Numbered from the stretch's first letter, positions 1 to 9,088 are shown. The stretch: 64,000 nucleotides of DNA from Streptomyces varsoviensis (GCF_000718635.1 NZ_JOBF01000010.1:130629-194628); one strand, 5' to 3'. A program made the numbers and translations. Notes: a model not told the origin generated them from the letters alone.

Positions 1-588
1 ACCTGGGCCGACGTCGGAGCCATCGGCTGGCTCGTGGACGGCGCCGCCATCACCAACCAGGTCCCCCTCTGCCGCTGCTCCTACGGTCCGTACGCCCGGG
101 CGATGGTGCGGATCTGCAAGGAGGAGTCCTTCCACCAGCGCCAGGGGTACGAGCTGCTCCTCGCCCTGAGCCGGGGCACCCCCGCCCAGCACGCCATGGC
201 CCAGGACGCCGTGGACCGCTGGTGGTGGCCGTCCCTGATGATGTTCGGCCCCCCGGACGACGAGTCCGCGCACTCCGCCCAGTCCATGGCCTGGAGGATC
301 AAGCGCCACTCCAACGACGAGCTGCGCCAGCGCTTCGTGGACATCTGCGTCCCCCAGGCCGAAGCGCTCGGACTCACCCTCCCCGACCCGGACCTCACCT
401 GGAACGAGGAGCGGGGGGCGTACGACTTCGGCCCCATCGACTGGTCCGAGTTCCACGAGGTGCTGCGCGGCAACGGGCCGTGCAACGAACAGCGCATCGC
501 CCAGCGCCGGCGCGCCCACGACGAGGGCGCGTGGGTCCGCGAGGCAGCGAGCGCGTACGCCGCCAAGCACGGGGAGGCACGGGCATGA
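1..588 (+). CDS. paaA: Phenylacetyl-CoA epoxidase subunit PaaA, 5'-truncated by window edge
   Basis: This is the catalytic di-iron subunit of the ring 1,2-epoxidase that starts aerobic phenylacetate breakdown. The frame is open from base 1, so the start lies upstream; 195 codons remain of a protein that is usually about 310-330 aa. A ferritin-like ligand motif, E-x-x-H (within EESFH), lies at visible residues 42-45, followed by the long helices of the family. The identification is strengthened by paaB, paaC, paaD and paaE following in the usual order. The stop codon overlaps the paaB start (ATGA), implying translational coupling. Without the N-terminal part the full ligand set cannot be checked. 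Confidence 0.92.
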   Translation, partial: TWADVGAIGWLVDGAAITNQVPLCRCSYGPYARAMVRICKEESFHQRQGYELLLALSRGTPAQHAMAQDAVDRWWWPSLMMFGPPDDESAHSAQSMAWRIKRHSNDELRQRFVDICVPQAEALGLTLPDPDLTWNEERGAYDFGPIDWSEFHEVLRGNGPCNEQRIAQRRRAHDEGAWVREAASAYAAKHGEARA

Positions 589-878
589 CGACATCCCGAT
601 CGGACTGGCCGCTCTGGGAGGTGTTCGTGCGCAGCCGCCGCGGGCTGTCCCACACCCACGCCGGCAGCCTGCACGCACCGGACGCCGAGATGGCCCTGCG
701 CAACGCGCGCGATCTGTACACCCGCCGCTCCGAGGGCGTCTCGATCTGGGTGGTGCCGTCCGCCGAGATCACCGCCTCCTCGCCGGACGAGAAGGACCCG
801 TTCTTCGCCCCGGCCGCCGACAAGCCCTACCGCCACCCGACGTTCTACGAGATCCCCGAGGGGGTGCGGCACCTATGA
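585..878 (+). CDS. paaB: Phenylacetyl-CoA epoxidase subunit PaaB
   Basis: A 97-aa protein matching the usual length of PaaB (about 95 aa), a small non-catalytic structural subunit of the PaaABCE epoxidase. The N-terminus reads [14 protein letters not shown], typical of the family, and the C-terminus has the expected PF/FAPA and HP-x-FY-x-IPEGV elements. It starts at the ATG inside the paaA stop (ATGA) and its own stop overlaps the paaC start in the same way, so the genes are translated as a coupled series. Confidence 0.93.
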   Translation: MTTSRSDWPLWEVFVRSRRGLSHTHAGSLHAPDAEMALRNARDLYTRRSEGVSIWVVPSAEITASSPDEKDPFFAPAADKPYRHPTFYEIPEGVRHL

Positions 879-1591
879 GCAGCCCATCCACGGCGGCCGC
901 GCTCGCCCTCGGCGACGACGCGCTCGTCCTCTCCCACCGGCTGGGCGAGTGGGCCGGGCACGCGCCCGTGCTGGAGGAGGACGTGGCGCTGGCCAACATC
1001 GCCCTGGACCTGCTGGGCCAGGCGCGGCTGCTGCTCTCCCTCGTCGGCGACGAGGACGAGCTGGCCTACCTCCGCGAGGAGCGCGCCTTCCGCAACACCC
1101 AGTTGGTCGAGCAGGAGCGCGGCGACTTCGCGCACACCATCGCCCGGCAGCTCTACTTCTCCACCTACCAGGCGCTGCTGTACGGGCAGTTGGCCGACGG
1201 CATGGGCCCGCTCGCCCCGATCGCCGCGAAGGCCGCCAAGGAGGTCGCCTACCACCGCGACCACGCCGAGCACTGGACGCTGCGGCTCGGCGACGGCACC
1301 CCCGAGAGCCATGACCGCATGCAGCGCGGCCTGGACGCCCTGTGGCGGTACACGGGCGAGCTCTTCGAGCCCGTCGATGGGCTGGAGGTGGATACCGCCG
1401 CCCTGCGCGAGGGCTGGCAGGCCGGCATCACCGATGTCATCGAGCGAGCCACGCTGACGGTGCCGACCGGCCCGCGGCGAGGAGGCTGGAGCGCGGGCGG
1501 CGGGCGGCGGGGCATCCACACCGAGGTGTTCGGCCGGATGCTCGCCGAGATGCAGCATCTGCACCGCAGCCACCCGGGGGCGACATGGTGA
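875..1591 (+). CDS. paaC: Phenylacetyl-CoA epoxidase subunit PaaC
   Basis: A 238-aa ferritin-fold protein, the structural partner of PaaA in the epoxidase heterodimer. The N-terminal G-D-D-A-L-V-L-S-H-R-L-G-E-W segment and the central helices with Y-H-R-D-H-A-E-H-W fit PaaC. Length is close to the E. coli protein (about 248 aa). The C-terminal 45 residues include a Gly/Arg-rich loop (PRRGGWSAGGGRRGIH) before the final helix. The gene is coupled to paaB by ATGA and overlaps paaD by 7 bases. Confidence 0.92.
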   Translation: MSSPSTAAALALGDDALVLSHRLGEWAGHAPVLEEDVALANIALDLLGQARLLLSLVGDEDELAYLREERAFRNTQLVEQERGDFAHTIARQLYFSTYQALLYGQLADGMGPLAPIAAKAAKEVAYHRDHAEHWTLRLGDGTPESHDRMQRGLDALWRYTGELFEPVDGLEVDTAALREGWQAGITDVIERATLTVPTGPRRGGWSAGGGRRGIHTEVFGRMLAEMQHLHRSHPGATW

Positions 1592-2076
1592 CCGACACGC
1601 CCCTAGAAGCGGAGCTGCGCGCGCTGGCCGGCTCGGTGCCGGACCCCGAGCTGCCCGTCGTCACCCTCTCCGAGCTGGGCGTACTGCGCGACCTGCATGT
1701 GCTCGGGCCCGGCCGGGTCGAGGTCGAGCTGACCCCCACCTACAGCGGCTGCCCGGCCATAGAGGCGATGTCGTCGGACATCGAGCGCGTGCTGCACGAC
1801 CACGGCATACCGGAGGTCGAGGTCCGGACGGTCCTCTCGCCGCCCTGGACCACGGACGCCATCAGCGCCGAAGGCCGCCGCAAGCTCGCGGAGTTCGGCG
1901 TCGCGCCGCCGCGGCCGACGCCCAGCGGGCCCGTCGCGCTCCGGCTGGCCATCCGCTGCCCGCACTGCGGCTCGACCGACACCACCTTGCTGAGCCGCTT
2001 CTCGTCCACGGCCTGCAAGGCGCTGCGCCGCTGCGAGTCGTGCCGTGAACCCTTCGACCACTTCAAGGAGTTGTAG
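1585..2076 (+). CDS. paaD: PaaD-type Fe-S assembly protein for the epoxidase
   Basis: A 163-aa protein with an N-terminal MIP18/DUF59-like domain (VPDPELPVVTLSELGVLRD; then T-P-T-Y-S-G-C-P-A) and a C-terminal zinc-ribbon-like part with two C-x2-C pairs (CPHC and CESC). PaaD is needed to mature the epoxidase complex, probably for cluster or metal insertion. The ATG at 1585 lies inside the end of paaC; the GTG at 1588 is an alternative. It ends directly against the ATG of paaE with no spacer. Confidence 0.92.
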   Translation: MVTDTPLEAELRALAGSVPDPELPVVTLSELGVLRDLHVLGPGRVEVELTPTYSGCPAIEAMSSDIERVLHDHGIPEVEVRTVLSPPWTTDAISAEGRRKLAEFGVAPPRPTPSGPVALRLAIRCPHCGSTDTTLLSRFSSTACKALRRCESCREPFDHFKEL

Positions 2077-3306
2077 ATGGCCGGGGCCCGCCACGGCGCC
2101 TTCCACCCGCTGCGGGTGGCGGCGGTCGACCGCCTCACCGACGACGCGGTCGCCCTCACCCTCACCGTGCCCGGCGAACTGCGCACGACGTTCCGTTACG
2201 CGCCGGGCCAGCATGTCGCGGTGCGGCTCTTCGTCGACGACACGGAGGTCCGGCGCACGTACTCGATCTGCGCGCCGGTGACCGACCCGGACGGGCCGCG
2301 GTCGCTGCGTGTCGGGGTGCGGCGGGTCGAGGGCGGCGAGTTCTCGACGTACGCGCTCAAGGAGCTGTCCGTCGGCGACACGGTGGACGTGATGGCGCCG
2401 GCCGGGCGCTTCGTCCTGGAGCCGAGAGCGGGCCGCTTCGCGGCGGTGGTCGGCGGCAGCGGCATCACGCCGGTGCTGTCCATCGCGGCGACGCTGCTCG
2501 CGCGCCGGACCGACGCGAGTTTCTGCCTGATCCGCAGCGACCGCACGGCCGCGTCGACGATGTTCCTGGAGGAGGTGGCCGACCTCAAGGACCGCTACCC
2601 CGACCGGTTCCACCTGGTGCACGCGCTCTCCCGTGAGGAGCAGCAGGCGGGCCTGGCGTCCGGGCGGCTGGACGAGGAGCGGCTGTCGTCGCTGCTCCCC
2701 GCGCTGCTGCCGGTGGCGGAGGTGGACGGCTGGTTCCTGTGCGGGCCGTACGGGCTGGTGCGGAGCGCCGAACGGGCGCTGCGCGGGCTCGGGGTCGACC
2801 GGCGGCGGGTGCATCAGGAGATCTTCCACGTGGACGACGGGACGGCCGCGACACCGCTGGAGGCCACAGCGACGACCGCAGGCCCAACCGCAGGCACGGG
2901 CACCGGCACGGCTACGGCCGTGGGCATAGGCGCGACGGCCACAGGGACGGGCAGAGGCGCGACGGCGGCCGGGGCTACGGCCGCGGGACCGGCGGCCGCG
3001 GCTCAGGCATCCGCGGGTCCGGCGGCCGCGCGCAGCTCGGTCACCGCCAAGCTGGACGGCCGCAGCGGTGACTGGCCGGTGCTGGAGGGGGAGTCGCTGC
3101 TGGACGCGGTGTTGCGCAACCGCGCCGACGCTCCGTACGCGTGCAAGGGCGGGGTGTGCGGCACCTGCCGGGCGTTCCTGGTCTCGGGCGAGGTGCGGAT
3201 GGACCGGAATTTCGCGCTGGAGCCGGAGGAGGTCGAGTCGGGGTATGTGCTGGCCTGCCAGTCGCATCCGGTGACGGAGAGGGTGGAGTTGGACTTCGAC
3301 CGCTGA
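2077..3306 (+). CDS. paaE: Phenylacetyl-CoA epoxidase reductase PaaE, with long low-complexity linker
   Basis: This is the NAD(P)H-dependent reductase that feeds electrons to PaaA. Residues 1-110 form the FAD-binding domain (RRTYSICAP at the flavin site) and residues 110-255 the NAD-binding domain (GGSGITPVLS; LCGPYGLV). Residues 320-409 are a plant-type 2Fe-2S ferredoxin with cysteines at 356, 361, 364 and 394 (C-x4-C-x2-C...C). Between the NAD and ferredoxin domains, about residues 262-318 consist almost only of Ala, Gly, Thr and Pro, making the protein 409 aa rather than about 360 aa. It starts at the base after the paaD stop. Confidence 0.93.
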   Translation: MAGARHGAFHPLRVAAVDRLTDDAVALTLTVPGELRTTFRYAPGQHVAVRLFVDDTEVRRTYSICAPVTDPDGPRSLRVGVRRVEGGEFSTYALKELSVGDTVDVMAPAGRFVLEPRAGRFAAVVGGSGITPVLSIAATLLARRTDASFCLIRSDRTAASTMFLEEVADLKDRYPDRFHLVHALSREEQQAGLASGRLDEERLSSLLPALLPVAEVDGWFLCGPYGLVRSAERALRGLGVDRRRVHQEIFHVDDGTAATPLEATATTAGPTAGTGTGTATAVGIGATATGTGRGATAAGATAAGPAAAAQASAGPAAARSSVTAKLDGRSGDWPVLEGESLLDAVLRNRADAPYACKGGVCGTCRAFLVSGEVRMDRNFALEPEEVESGYVLACQSHPVTERVELDFDR

Positions 3307-3401
3307 ACCCCATTCCCAATTCCTGCAACCTGTTCTACCTTGACGACCCGTCAGCTCAATCGGGTTCGTCGGGTCAGTCGGGGTGTGCGGGAGGACAGGC
3401 A

Positions 3402-4538
3402 GTGGACTTCACCTTCACCGAGGAGCAGCAGGCGGCCGCCGAAGCGGCGAAAGCGGTCTTCTCCGGCGTCGCCCCCGACGGCGTGCCCAGCCCGGCGCTG
3501 ACCGCGGGCGCCGTCGCCGACGACTTCGACCGGCCGCTGTGGCGCCGGCTCGCCGAGGCCGACCTGCTGAGCCTGCTCCTCGCGCCGGAGCACGGCGGGG
3601 CGGGGCTCGACGCCATCGCGCTCGCCCTCGTGCTGCGCGAGTCCGCCAAGGTGCTCGCCCGGGTGCCGCTGCTGGAGACGAGCGCCGCTGCGCTGGCGCT
3701 GGAGACCTACGGGAGCGAGGCGGCGCGCTCCGCACTCCTGCCGGGGGTCGGGCGCGGGGAGGTCGTCATCACCGTCGCGTCCAACGGCCGTACGGGCCAC
3801 GATCCGGCGGAGCTCTCCGTGGCGGCGCGCCAGGACGGGGACGAGTGGGTGCTCGACGGCGTCCACACCGCGGTCCCCTGGGCCCAGGCGGCGGACCTGA
3901 TCCTGCTGCCCGCCCACACCGGCGAGGGGCGCGCCGTCCTCGCCCTCGTCCCCCGCGACCACGACCGGCTCACGCTGGCCGACCAGTTCTCGACCAGCGG
4001 CGAGCGGTACGCGCGACTGGAGCTCGACGCCGTACGCGTCCCGGCGCGGGACATGATCACCGTGGACGGCTGCTGGGAGTGGCTGCGCTGCCTCCTCGCC
4101 ACCGGCACCTGCGCGCTGGCGCTCGGGCTCGGCGAGGCCGTGCTGTCCATGACCAGCGACTACGCGGGCAAGCGCGAGCAGTTCGGCCACCCCATCGCCA
4201 CGTTCCAGGCCGTCGCCGTCCAGACCGCCGACCGCTACATCGACCTGCGCGCCATGGAGGCCACCCTCTGGCAGGCGGCCTGGCGCCTCGGCGACCCGGC
4301 GGCCGGCGGGCCGCTGCCGACCGCCGCGGACGTCGCCGTCGCCAAGATCTGGGCGGCGGACGGGGTGCGCCGCGTCGTGCAGAGCGCGCAGCACCTGCAC
4401 GGCGGGTTCGGCGCGGACACCGACTACGCGCTGCACCGCTACCACGCCTGGGCCAAGCAGGTGGAGCTCTCCCTCGGCCCGGCCGCCGCCCACGAGGAGG
4501 CCCTGGGGGACCTCATCGCGGCCCACCCCCTCGGCTGA
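3402..4538 (+). CDS. Acyl-CoA dehydrogenase family protein
   Basis: A 378-aa flavoprotein of the acyl-CoA dehydrogenase family. The GTG start is supported by GGAGG about 8 bases upstream and by the usual N-terminal MDFTFTEEQQ. The C-terminal half has the family motif K-R-E-Q-F-G-H-P-I-A-T-F-Q-A-V and the Q-x-x-x-G-G-x-G-x-x-x-D-Y-x-L-H-R-Y signature, reading QHLHGGFGADTDYALHRY. It lies 95 bases after paaE on the same strand, so it may be co-transcribed, but the spacer is larger than between the paa genes. The substrate cannot be told from sequence; a role in the lower phenylacetate pathway is only a contextual guess. Confidence 0.85.
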   Translation: MDFTFTEEQQAAAEAAKAVFSGVAPDGVPSPALTAGAVADDFDRPLWRRLAEADLLSLLLAPEHGGAGLDAIALALVLRESAKVLARVPLLETSAAALALETYGSEAARSALLPGVGRGEVVITVASNGRTGHDPAELSVAARQDGDEWVLDGVHTAVPWAQAADLILLPAHTGEGRAVLALVPRDHDRLTLADQFSTSGERYARLELDAVRVPARDMITVDGCWEWLRCLLATGTCALALGLGEAVLSMTSDYAGKREQFGHPIATFQAVAVQTADRYIDLRAMEATLWQAAWRLGDPAAGGPLPTAADVAVAKIWAADGVRRVVQSAQHLHGGFGADTDYALHRYHAWAKQVELSLGPAAAHEEALGDLIAAHPLG

Positions 4539-4567
4539 ACAGCCCGGGCCGCCTCGCTGAGCTGCGG

Positions 4568-4912
4568 CTAGATGACCGCGCCGGGGCCGTTCGCGCCGTC
4601 CGTCACGGGGCGGCCGGAGGCGGCCCAGTGCTGCATGCCGCCGGCGACGTTCACGGCGTCCAGCCCCTGCTGCAGCAGGTACTGGGTGACCTGGGCGGAC
4701 CGGCCGCCGGAGCGGCAGATCACATACACCTTGCCGCCCTCCGGGGCGCGCTCGGTCAGCTCGCCGTAGCGGCCGACGAAGTCGCTCATGGGGATGTGCA
4801 GCGCGCCCTCGGCGTGGCCGGCCGCCCACTCGTCGTCCTCCCGGACATCCAGCAGGAAGCCGTCGGACGGCACGGACGCCGCGTCCACCTCGGGGACCTG
4901 GGCGAAATTCAT
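4568..4912 (-). CDS. Rhodanese-like domain protein
   Basis: A 114-aa single-domain rhodanese (sulfurtransferase family). The active-site loop is V-I-C-R-S-G-G-R-S with the catalytic cysteine; the upstream LLDVREDDEWAAGHAEGALHIP segment is the classical CH2A-type entry, and NVAGGMQHW is the C-terminal signature. The ATG at 4912 was chosen because it gives the family N-terminus and has a purine-rich site (GAGAGG) upstream. It converges with the acyl-CoA dehydrogenase gene. The sulfur donor and acceptor are unknown. Confidence 0.88.
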   Translation of the reverse strand: MNFAQVPEVDAASVPSDGFLLDVREDDEWAAGHAEGALHIPMSDFVGRYGELTERAPEGGKVYVICRSGGRSAQVTQYLLQQGLDAVNVAGGMQHWAASGRPVTDGANGPGAVI

Positions 4913-5055
4913 GGGAAGCCTCTCTCGGTTCGGCGTTTCGGCGTTTCGGGGTTCGGATCGCATGTGGTGCGGGTGGGGGGCCTGTTGCGGATGGTTCCTG
5001 GGTGCGGAGGTCGGGCCGACCTGAGCTGAGCCGGCCCGGGCCGGGCCGGAAGAAG

Positions 5056-5964
5056 CTACCCGACCAGGGAGGCCAGATAAGCCTCCCGCTCGGCGACCTG
5101 TGCCAGCAGCCGCTCCGCGATCTCCTCCAGCAGCCGGTCCGGGTCGTCCGGCGCCATCTTGATCATCGCGCCGATCGCGCTGCTCTCCAGGTCGGCCGCC
5201 ACCGCCGCCAGCAGCTCCTTGCGCTGGGCGAGCCATTCCAGCCGCGCGTACAGCTCCTCGCTCCGGCTCGGCCGCCGCTCCTCGGCCGCCGGGCCGGCCG
5301 CCCACTCGTCGGCGAGCGTGCGCAGCGCCTCCTCGTCGCCGTCCCCGTACGCGGCGTTGACGCGCACGATGAACGCCTCGCGCCGCTCCCGGTCCGCCTC
5401 GTCCCGCGCCAGGTCCGGGTGCGCCTTGCGGACCAGCTCCCGGAAGACGCGCCGCGCCTCCTCGCTCGGCCGCACCCGCTTGGGCGGCTGCACCGGCCGC
5501 TCCGTGAGCATCGAGGACGCCTCGGGGGACAGCCCCTCGGAGTCCATCCAGCCCCCGAACAACTCGTCCACCTGGGGCATCGGCTGCACCATCGCCCGCG
5601 CCTCTTGTGCGCGCCGGATGTCCTCCGCGTCACCCGTACGGGCCGCGACGGTCTCCGCGACCAGCGCGTCCAGCTCGTCGAGGCGCGAGTACATCGGGCC
5701 GAGCCGCTGGTGGTGCAGGCGGGAGAAGTTCTCCACCTCCACCCGGAACGTCTCGACCGCGATCTCGAACTCGATCAGCGCCTGCTCGGCCGTCCGCACC
5801 GCCTGCTCCAGCCGGTCCGTAGCCCGCTCCCCATCCTCGGCCCCCGGGCCGCCGGACGGGACGCCTTCCGCGTCTCCCGTCATGCCGCCCGCCCGGCCCG
5901 CGGCCGCGTCTGCGGAGTGGTCTTCGGCCTCTGGCTGCGCCTGCTCGGCTTCCGGGTTCGTCAC
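5056..5964 (-). CDS. Protein with C-terminal J-domain-like motif
   Basis: A 302-aa soluble, charged protein starting at GTG 5964. Residues about 30-110 are predicted coiled coil (acidic heptads, LEQAVRTAEQALIEFEIAVETF). In the second half, KAHPDLARDEADRERREAFIVRVNAAY resembles helices II-III of a J domain with its HPD tripeptide, so it may act as a co-chaperone that stimulates DnaK-type ATPases. It is conserved in Streptomyces as far as I recall, without a defined role. Its upstream region is filled by a 24-bp tandem repeat. Confidence 0.7.
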   Translation of the reverse strand: MTNPEAEQAQPEAEDHSADAAAGRAGGMTGDAEGVPSGGPGAEDGERATDRLEQAVRTAEQALIEFEIAVETFRVEVENFSRLHHQRLGPMYSRLDELDALVAETVAARTGDAEDIRRAQEARAMVQPMPQVDELFGGWMDSEGLSPEASSMLTERPVQPPKRVRPSEEARRVFRELVRKAHPDLARDEADRERREAFIVRVNAAYGDGDEEALRTLADEWAAGPAAEERRPSRSEELYARLEWLAQRKELLAAVAADLESSAIGAMIKMAPDDPDRLLEEIAERLLAQVAEREAYLASLVG

Positions 5965-6043
5965 CCGTACAGCGTCTCAAACGAGCCGGGGTTTCCCCGG
6001 CCCGGCCCAGGTTTCCGGACACGGATTCCCTCATACCGAACCC

Positions 6044-6115
6044 CGGCCCGTACGCGATACCGACCCTCGGCCCGTACGCGATACCGAACCCCGGCCCGTA
6101 CGCGACCGCCGACGC
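6044..6115. repeat. Three copies of a 24-bp GTACGCG-containing tandem repeat
   Basis: The motif CGGCCCGTACGCGATACCGA recurs at 6044, 6068 and 6092 with exact 24-bp spacing; the last copy diverges at its 3' end. It occupies the spacer between the J-domain-like gene and the DUF2252 gene. No open reading frame, promoter or terminator is evident inside it. Confidence 0.85.
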
Positions 6116-6208
6116 CTCCGACACGCCCAAAGGCCGCTCCCGCGGGTCAGGCGAAGCCCGCGGCGTGCCCCGCCCCCCCTTCGCCCCCACCTCGGGCCCC
6201 GTGCCCCC

Positions 6209-7648
6209 TCACACCCCCGTCTCGGCCCCGATCCGGCCGTCCCGTATCGCCTCCACCAGTTCCGCGTGGTCCGCCTCCACTCGGTCCGCGTACGCCACCG
6301 CGAAGGAGGCGACGGCCTCGTCCAGTTCGTCGTTCTTGCCGCAGTACCCGCCGATCAGCCGTGGGTCGACGCTGTGCGCGTGCGCCCGCGCCAGCAGCGC
6401 GCCGGTCATGCGACCGTAGTCGTCGATCTGGCCGGGTTCGAGGGCGGCCGGGTCGACGCTCGCCTGGCGGTTGCGGAACTGCCGGACCTGGTACGGCCGC
6501 CCCTCGACCGTCGTCCAGCCGAGCAGCATGTCGCTGACGGTCTGCATCCGCCGCTGCCCCAGCACGACGCGCCGCCCCTCGTGCGCGGCCCCGGGTATCG
6601 CGAAACCGGCCTTGCCGACATGCGGCAGCAGCGCCGACTGCCGGGCCTCCTTCACCTGAAGCACCACCGCCTCGCCCCGGTGGTCCAGGAGCAGCACCAC
6701 GTACGAGCGCAGCCCGACGCTCCCCGTGCCGACCAGCCGGAACGCCACATCGTGCACCGCGTACCGGCCCAGCAGCGGCAGCCGGTCCTCCGGCAGCGAC
6801 CGCAGATACCCGCCGAGCCCCCCGGCCACGGCCGCCGCCTCGTCGTCCGGTATCCGCCGCAGCACCGGCGGCGCGTCGACGAACCGGCGCGTGCCGTCCG
6901 GCAGCGGCCGCGTCGACCTCTCGGCGAAGCGCGCCCCGGTGTTGCGCCGCGCCTTGTCGGCGACGCGCTCCAGCACGCCCGCCAGGTCCCGCGCGTCGGC
7001 GTGCGAGACGAACTCCTCATCGGCGACGGCGCTCCACGCCTCGGCGGCGGGCAGCTTGGCCAACAGCCGCATCGTGCGCCGGTACGCGCCGACGGCGTCC
7101 CGCGCCGCGTCCCGGCAGGCGTCCTCGGCCGCGCCGGTCTCCCGGCCGGCCACCACCAGCGAGACCGCGAGCCGCTTGAGGTCCCACTCCCAGGGGCCGT
7201 GCACCGTGTCGTCGAAGTCGTTGAGATCGATGACGAGCCGGCCCTGCGCGTCCCCGTACAGCCCGAAGTTGGCGGCGTGCGCGTCCCCGCATAGCTGCGC
7301 GCCCGCGCCCGTGACGGGCGTGGTCGACAGGTCGTACGCCATCAGCCCGGACGTGCCGCGCAGGAAGGCGAACGGGGAGGCGGCCATCCGGCCGACCCGT
7401 ATCGGCACCAGCTCCGGCAGCCGTCCGGCGTTGGACTCCTGGACCGCCTCGACCGCACCCGGCCGCCCGGCCCCGATCTCCAGCTCGGCGTGGTCGCGGC
7501 GCGCCACACGCCCCCGCAGCGCCTTGCCGGCGGCCTTCGGCGACTCGGCACCGCCACCTGAGCCCCTGTCCCGCGGTGTTTCTCCCGGTGTGTCTCCCGG
7601 TGTGTCTCCCAGCCGGGCGAACCCCGGTACGTACGGCAGACGCGCCAT
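6209..7648 (-). CDS. DUF2252 family protein (kinase-like fold)
   Basis: A 479-aa DUF2252 protein. The ATG at 7648 has GGGGGAGG 8 bases upstream. The core holds L-C-G-D-A-H-A-A-N-F-G followed by D-L-N-D-F-D-D-T, which resemble the catalytic and metal-binding loops of aminoglycoside phosphotransferase-like kinases. The N-terminal PFAFLRGTSGLM and the C-terminal YADRVEADHAEL are typical of the family. The substrate is unknown. It is a single-gene unit; the membrane-protein gene upstream on the same strand ends 84 bases before it. Confidence 0.85.
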   Translation of the reverse strand: MARLPYVPGFARLGDTPGDTPGETPRDRGSGGGAESPKAAGKALRGRVARRDHAELEIGAGRPGAVEAVQESNAGRLPELVPIRVGRMAASPFAFLRGTSGLMAYDLSTTPVTGAGAQLCGDAHAANFGLYGDAQGRLVIDLNDFDDTVHGPWEWDLKRLAVSLVVAGRETGAAEDACRDAARDAVGAYRRTMRLLAKLPAAEAWSAVADEEFVSHADARDLAGVLERVADKARRNTGARFAERSTRPLPDGTRRFVDAPPVLRRIPDDEAAAVAGGLGGYLRSLPEDRLPLLGRYAVHDVAFRLVGTGSVGLRSYVVLLLDHRGEAVVLQVKEARQSALLPHVGKAGFAIPGAAHEGRRVVLGQRRMQTVSDMLLGWTTVEGRPYQVRQFRNRQASVDPAALEPGQIDDYGRMTGALLARAHAHSVDPRLIGGYCGKNDELDEAVASFAVAYADRVEADHAELVEAIRDGRIGAETGV

Positions 7649-7732
7649 CGCGGCCACCTCCCCCTTCACCCCATGGCACAACGTCACGCAACGTCACCTG
7701 TCCATGACCGTACCGCCCCCCACGGACAACGG

Positions 7733-8995
7733 TCAGACGCCGACCGCCTCTTCCATCTCCTCTTCCCGCTCCTCCTGCTCCCGCTGCTCCCGCGTCTCCT
7801 CGACGCCGCCCCGTACCCGCTCCGAGCCCTCCTCGGCCGCCTCCGCCGAGTCACCCGACACAGCCCCCGCGGCCCCCACGGAAGCGCCCCCGGCCCCCGC
7901 AGAAGCGGTACCGGCCGCCCGCCGCGACTCCACGACCCCGCCGGCGCCGAGCACCGCCAGCGCCGCGACGAGCCACAGGGCCAGCGTCCAGACGTGCCCG
8001 CCCAGCCCGGCGCCGTCGAAGTAGACGAGACCGCGCGTGCCCTCCAGGAAGCCGGCGCCGTTCCAGAAGGCGTGCAGCGCGGCGAAGAACCCGTTCTGCA
8101 ACTCGGGCCGGAACACCCCGCCGGCGCTGGTGAAGTTGAGCATCACGAAGAGCACCATCACGCCGAGCGTGGTCCACCGCTTGAGGAAGACGTGCAGGCC
8201 GACGCCGATCAGCACGATGCCCGCCGAGTAGAGCCAGGCCAGGCCCCACACCCCCCACAGCCCGTGGTCGACGAGGTGGAAGACCGGCCCGGCGAAGAGC
8301 GTGCCGATGACGCTGACCACGAGCGACACGCCGGCCGCGAGGAGCGCCCGCAGCCGCATCGGCAGCGCGGCGCCCGCCCCGCCGAGCACGGCGACGGACG
8401 CGTACGAGCCGATGCTGACCGCGACCAGCAGGAAGAAGAGGCCCTGCCCGGTCGGGTCGCCCGGCGCGGTTGGCACGACATCCGTGACCTTGAGCGGCGC
8501 GCCCCGTTCCGCCGCGACGGGCGTGAAGACCTTCTGCACGACGGAGGCGGTGGTGTCCGAACCGGCCGTGGCGACCAGCAGCTCCGGCGCCCCGCCGGCG
8601 GATCCCGCAACGCCCCCGGCACCCGCGACGCCGGAGCCCGCGGCGCCCCCGGTACGCGCCCCGCCCCCGCCGCCCGGGACGTACGCACCGAAGATGTCCC
8701 GCTCCTTGAGCTGCCGCACCGCCTCGCCCCGGTCGGCGACCGTACGGACCGTCAGGTCGCCGCCCGACTTGTCGTTGATCGTCTGCGCGAGCACTTGGGC
8801 GCTCGGCCCGGAGCCGACGACCGCGACGGGCAGGTGGTGCGGCGACGGGTGCGCGAAGGCGCCCAGATAGGCGAATCCCATCCCCACGCACATCAGGAGC
8901 GGGGTGATCAGGTGGGTGAGGACGTGGCGCAGGGCGGCGGCGTCGCCGGAACGGCGTGCCGGGCCGGCCGGACCGGCACGGTGGGCGGAACTCAT
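7733..8995 (-). CDS. Multi-pass membrane protein of ABC-2/DUF3533-like type
   Basis: A 420-aa integral membrane protein. One N-terminal membrane segment (residues about 28-48, LITPLLMCVGMGFAYLGAF) is followed by an extracytoplasmic domain of about 130 residues with a Gly/Ala-rich loop. Five or so further segments lie in the C-terminal half, and the tail is Ala/Glu-rich and charged. The layout matches YhgE/Pip-like or ABC-2-related membrane proteins without an ATPase. It is transcribed divergently from a MarR regulator with a perfect palindrome between them, so it is probably the regulated target, perhaps an export or cell-envelope factor. The substrate is unknown. Confidence 0.7.
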   Translation of the reverse strand: MSSAHRAGPAGPARRSGDAAALRHVLTHLITPLLMCVGMGFAYLGAFAHPSPHHLPVAVVGSGPSAQVLAQTINDKSGGDLTVRTVADRGEAVRQLKERDIFGAYVPGGGGGARTGGAAGSGVAGAGGVAGSAGGAPELLVATAGSDTTASVVQKVFTPVAAERGAPLKVTDVVPTAPGDPTGQGLFFLLVAVSIGSYASVAVLGGAGAALPMRLRALLAAGVSLVVSVIGTLFAGPVFHLVDHGLWGVWGLAWLYSAGIVLIGVGLHVFLKRWTTLGVMVLFVMLNFTSAGGVFRPELQNGFFAALHAFWNGAGFLEGTRGLVYFDGAGLGGHVWTLALWLVAALAVLGAGGVVESRRAAGTASAGAGGASVGAAGAVSGDSAEAAEEGSERVRGGVEETREQREQEEREEEMEEAVGV

Positions 8996-9015
8996 GGGGC
9001 GGCCTTCTCGAACAT

Positions 9016-9066
9016 CAACTAATGGTTGGCTTCTACAACTCTTACTTCGGGTTGTACTGTACAACC
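9016..9066. promoter_or_regulatory. Candidate MarR operator, with a second weaker inverted repeat
   Basis: A perfect 17-bp palindrome, GGTTGTACTGTACAACC, occupies 9050-9066, 22 bases before the marR-type gene. A second dyad, CAAC-TAATG-GTTG, lies at 9016-9028 close to the start of the divergent membrane-protein gene. Shared operators between divergent genes are the standard layout for MarR autoregulation; that this one binds the neighbouring MarR is inference. Confidence 0.75.
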
Positions 9067-9088
9067 AGTTGAACGGAAAGGCAGCACC

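Noticed and set aside
1603..3267. Long open frame on the minus strand opposite paaD/paaE, and similar long antisense frames opposite pstP, pbpA and pknB (for example 19083-21149)
   Set aside because: They are mirror frames of high-GC coding sequence, with Arg/Ala/Gly/Val-rich products, no family motif, and they lie over genes with clear domains.
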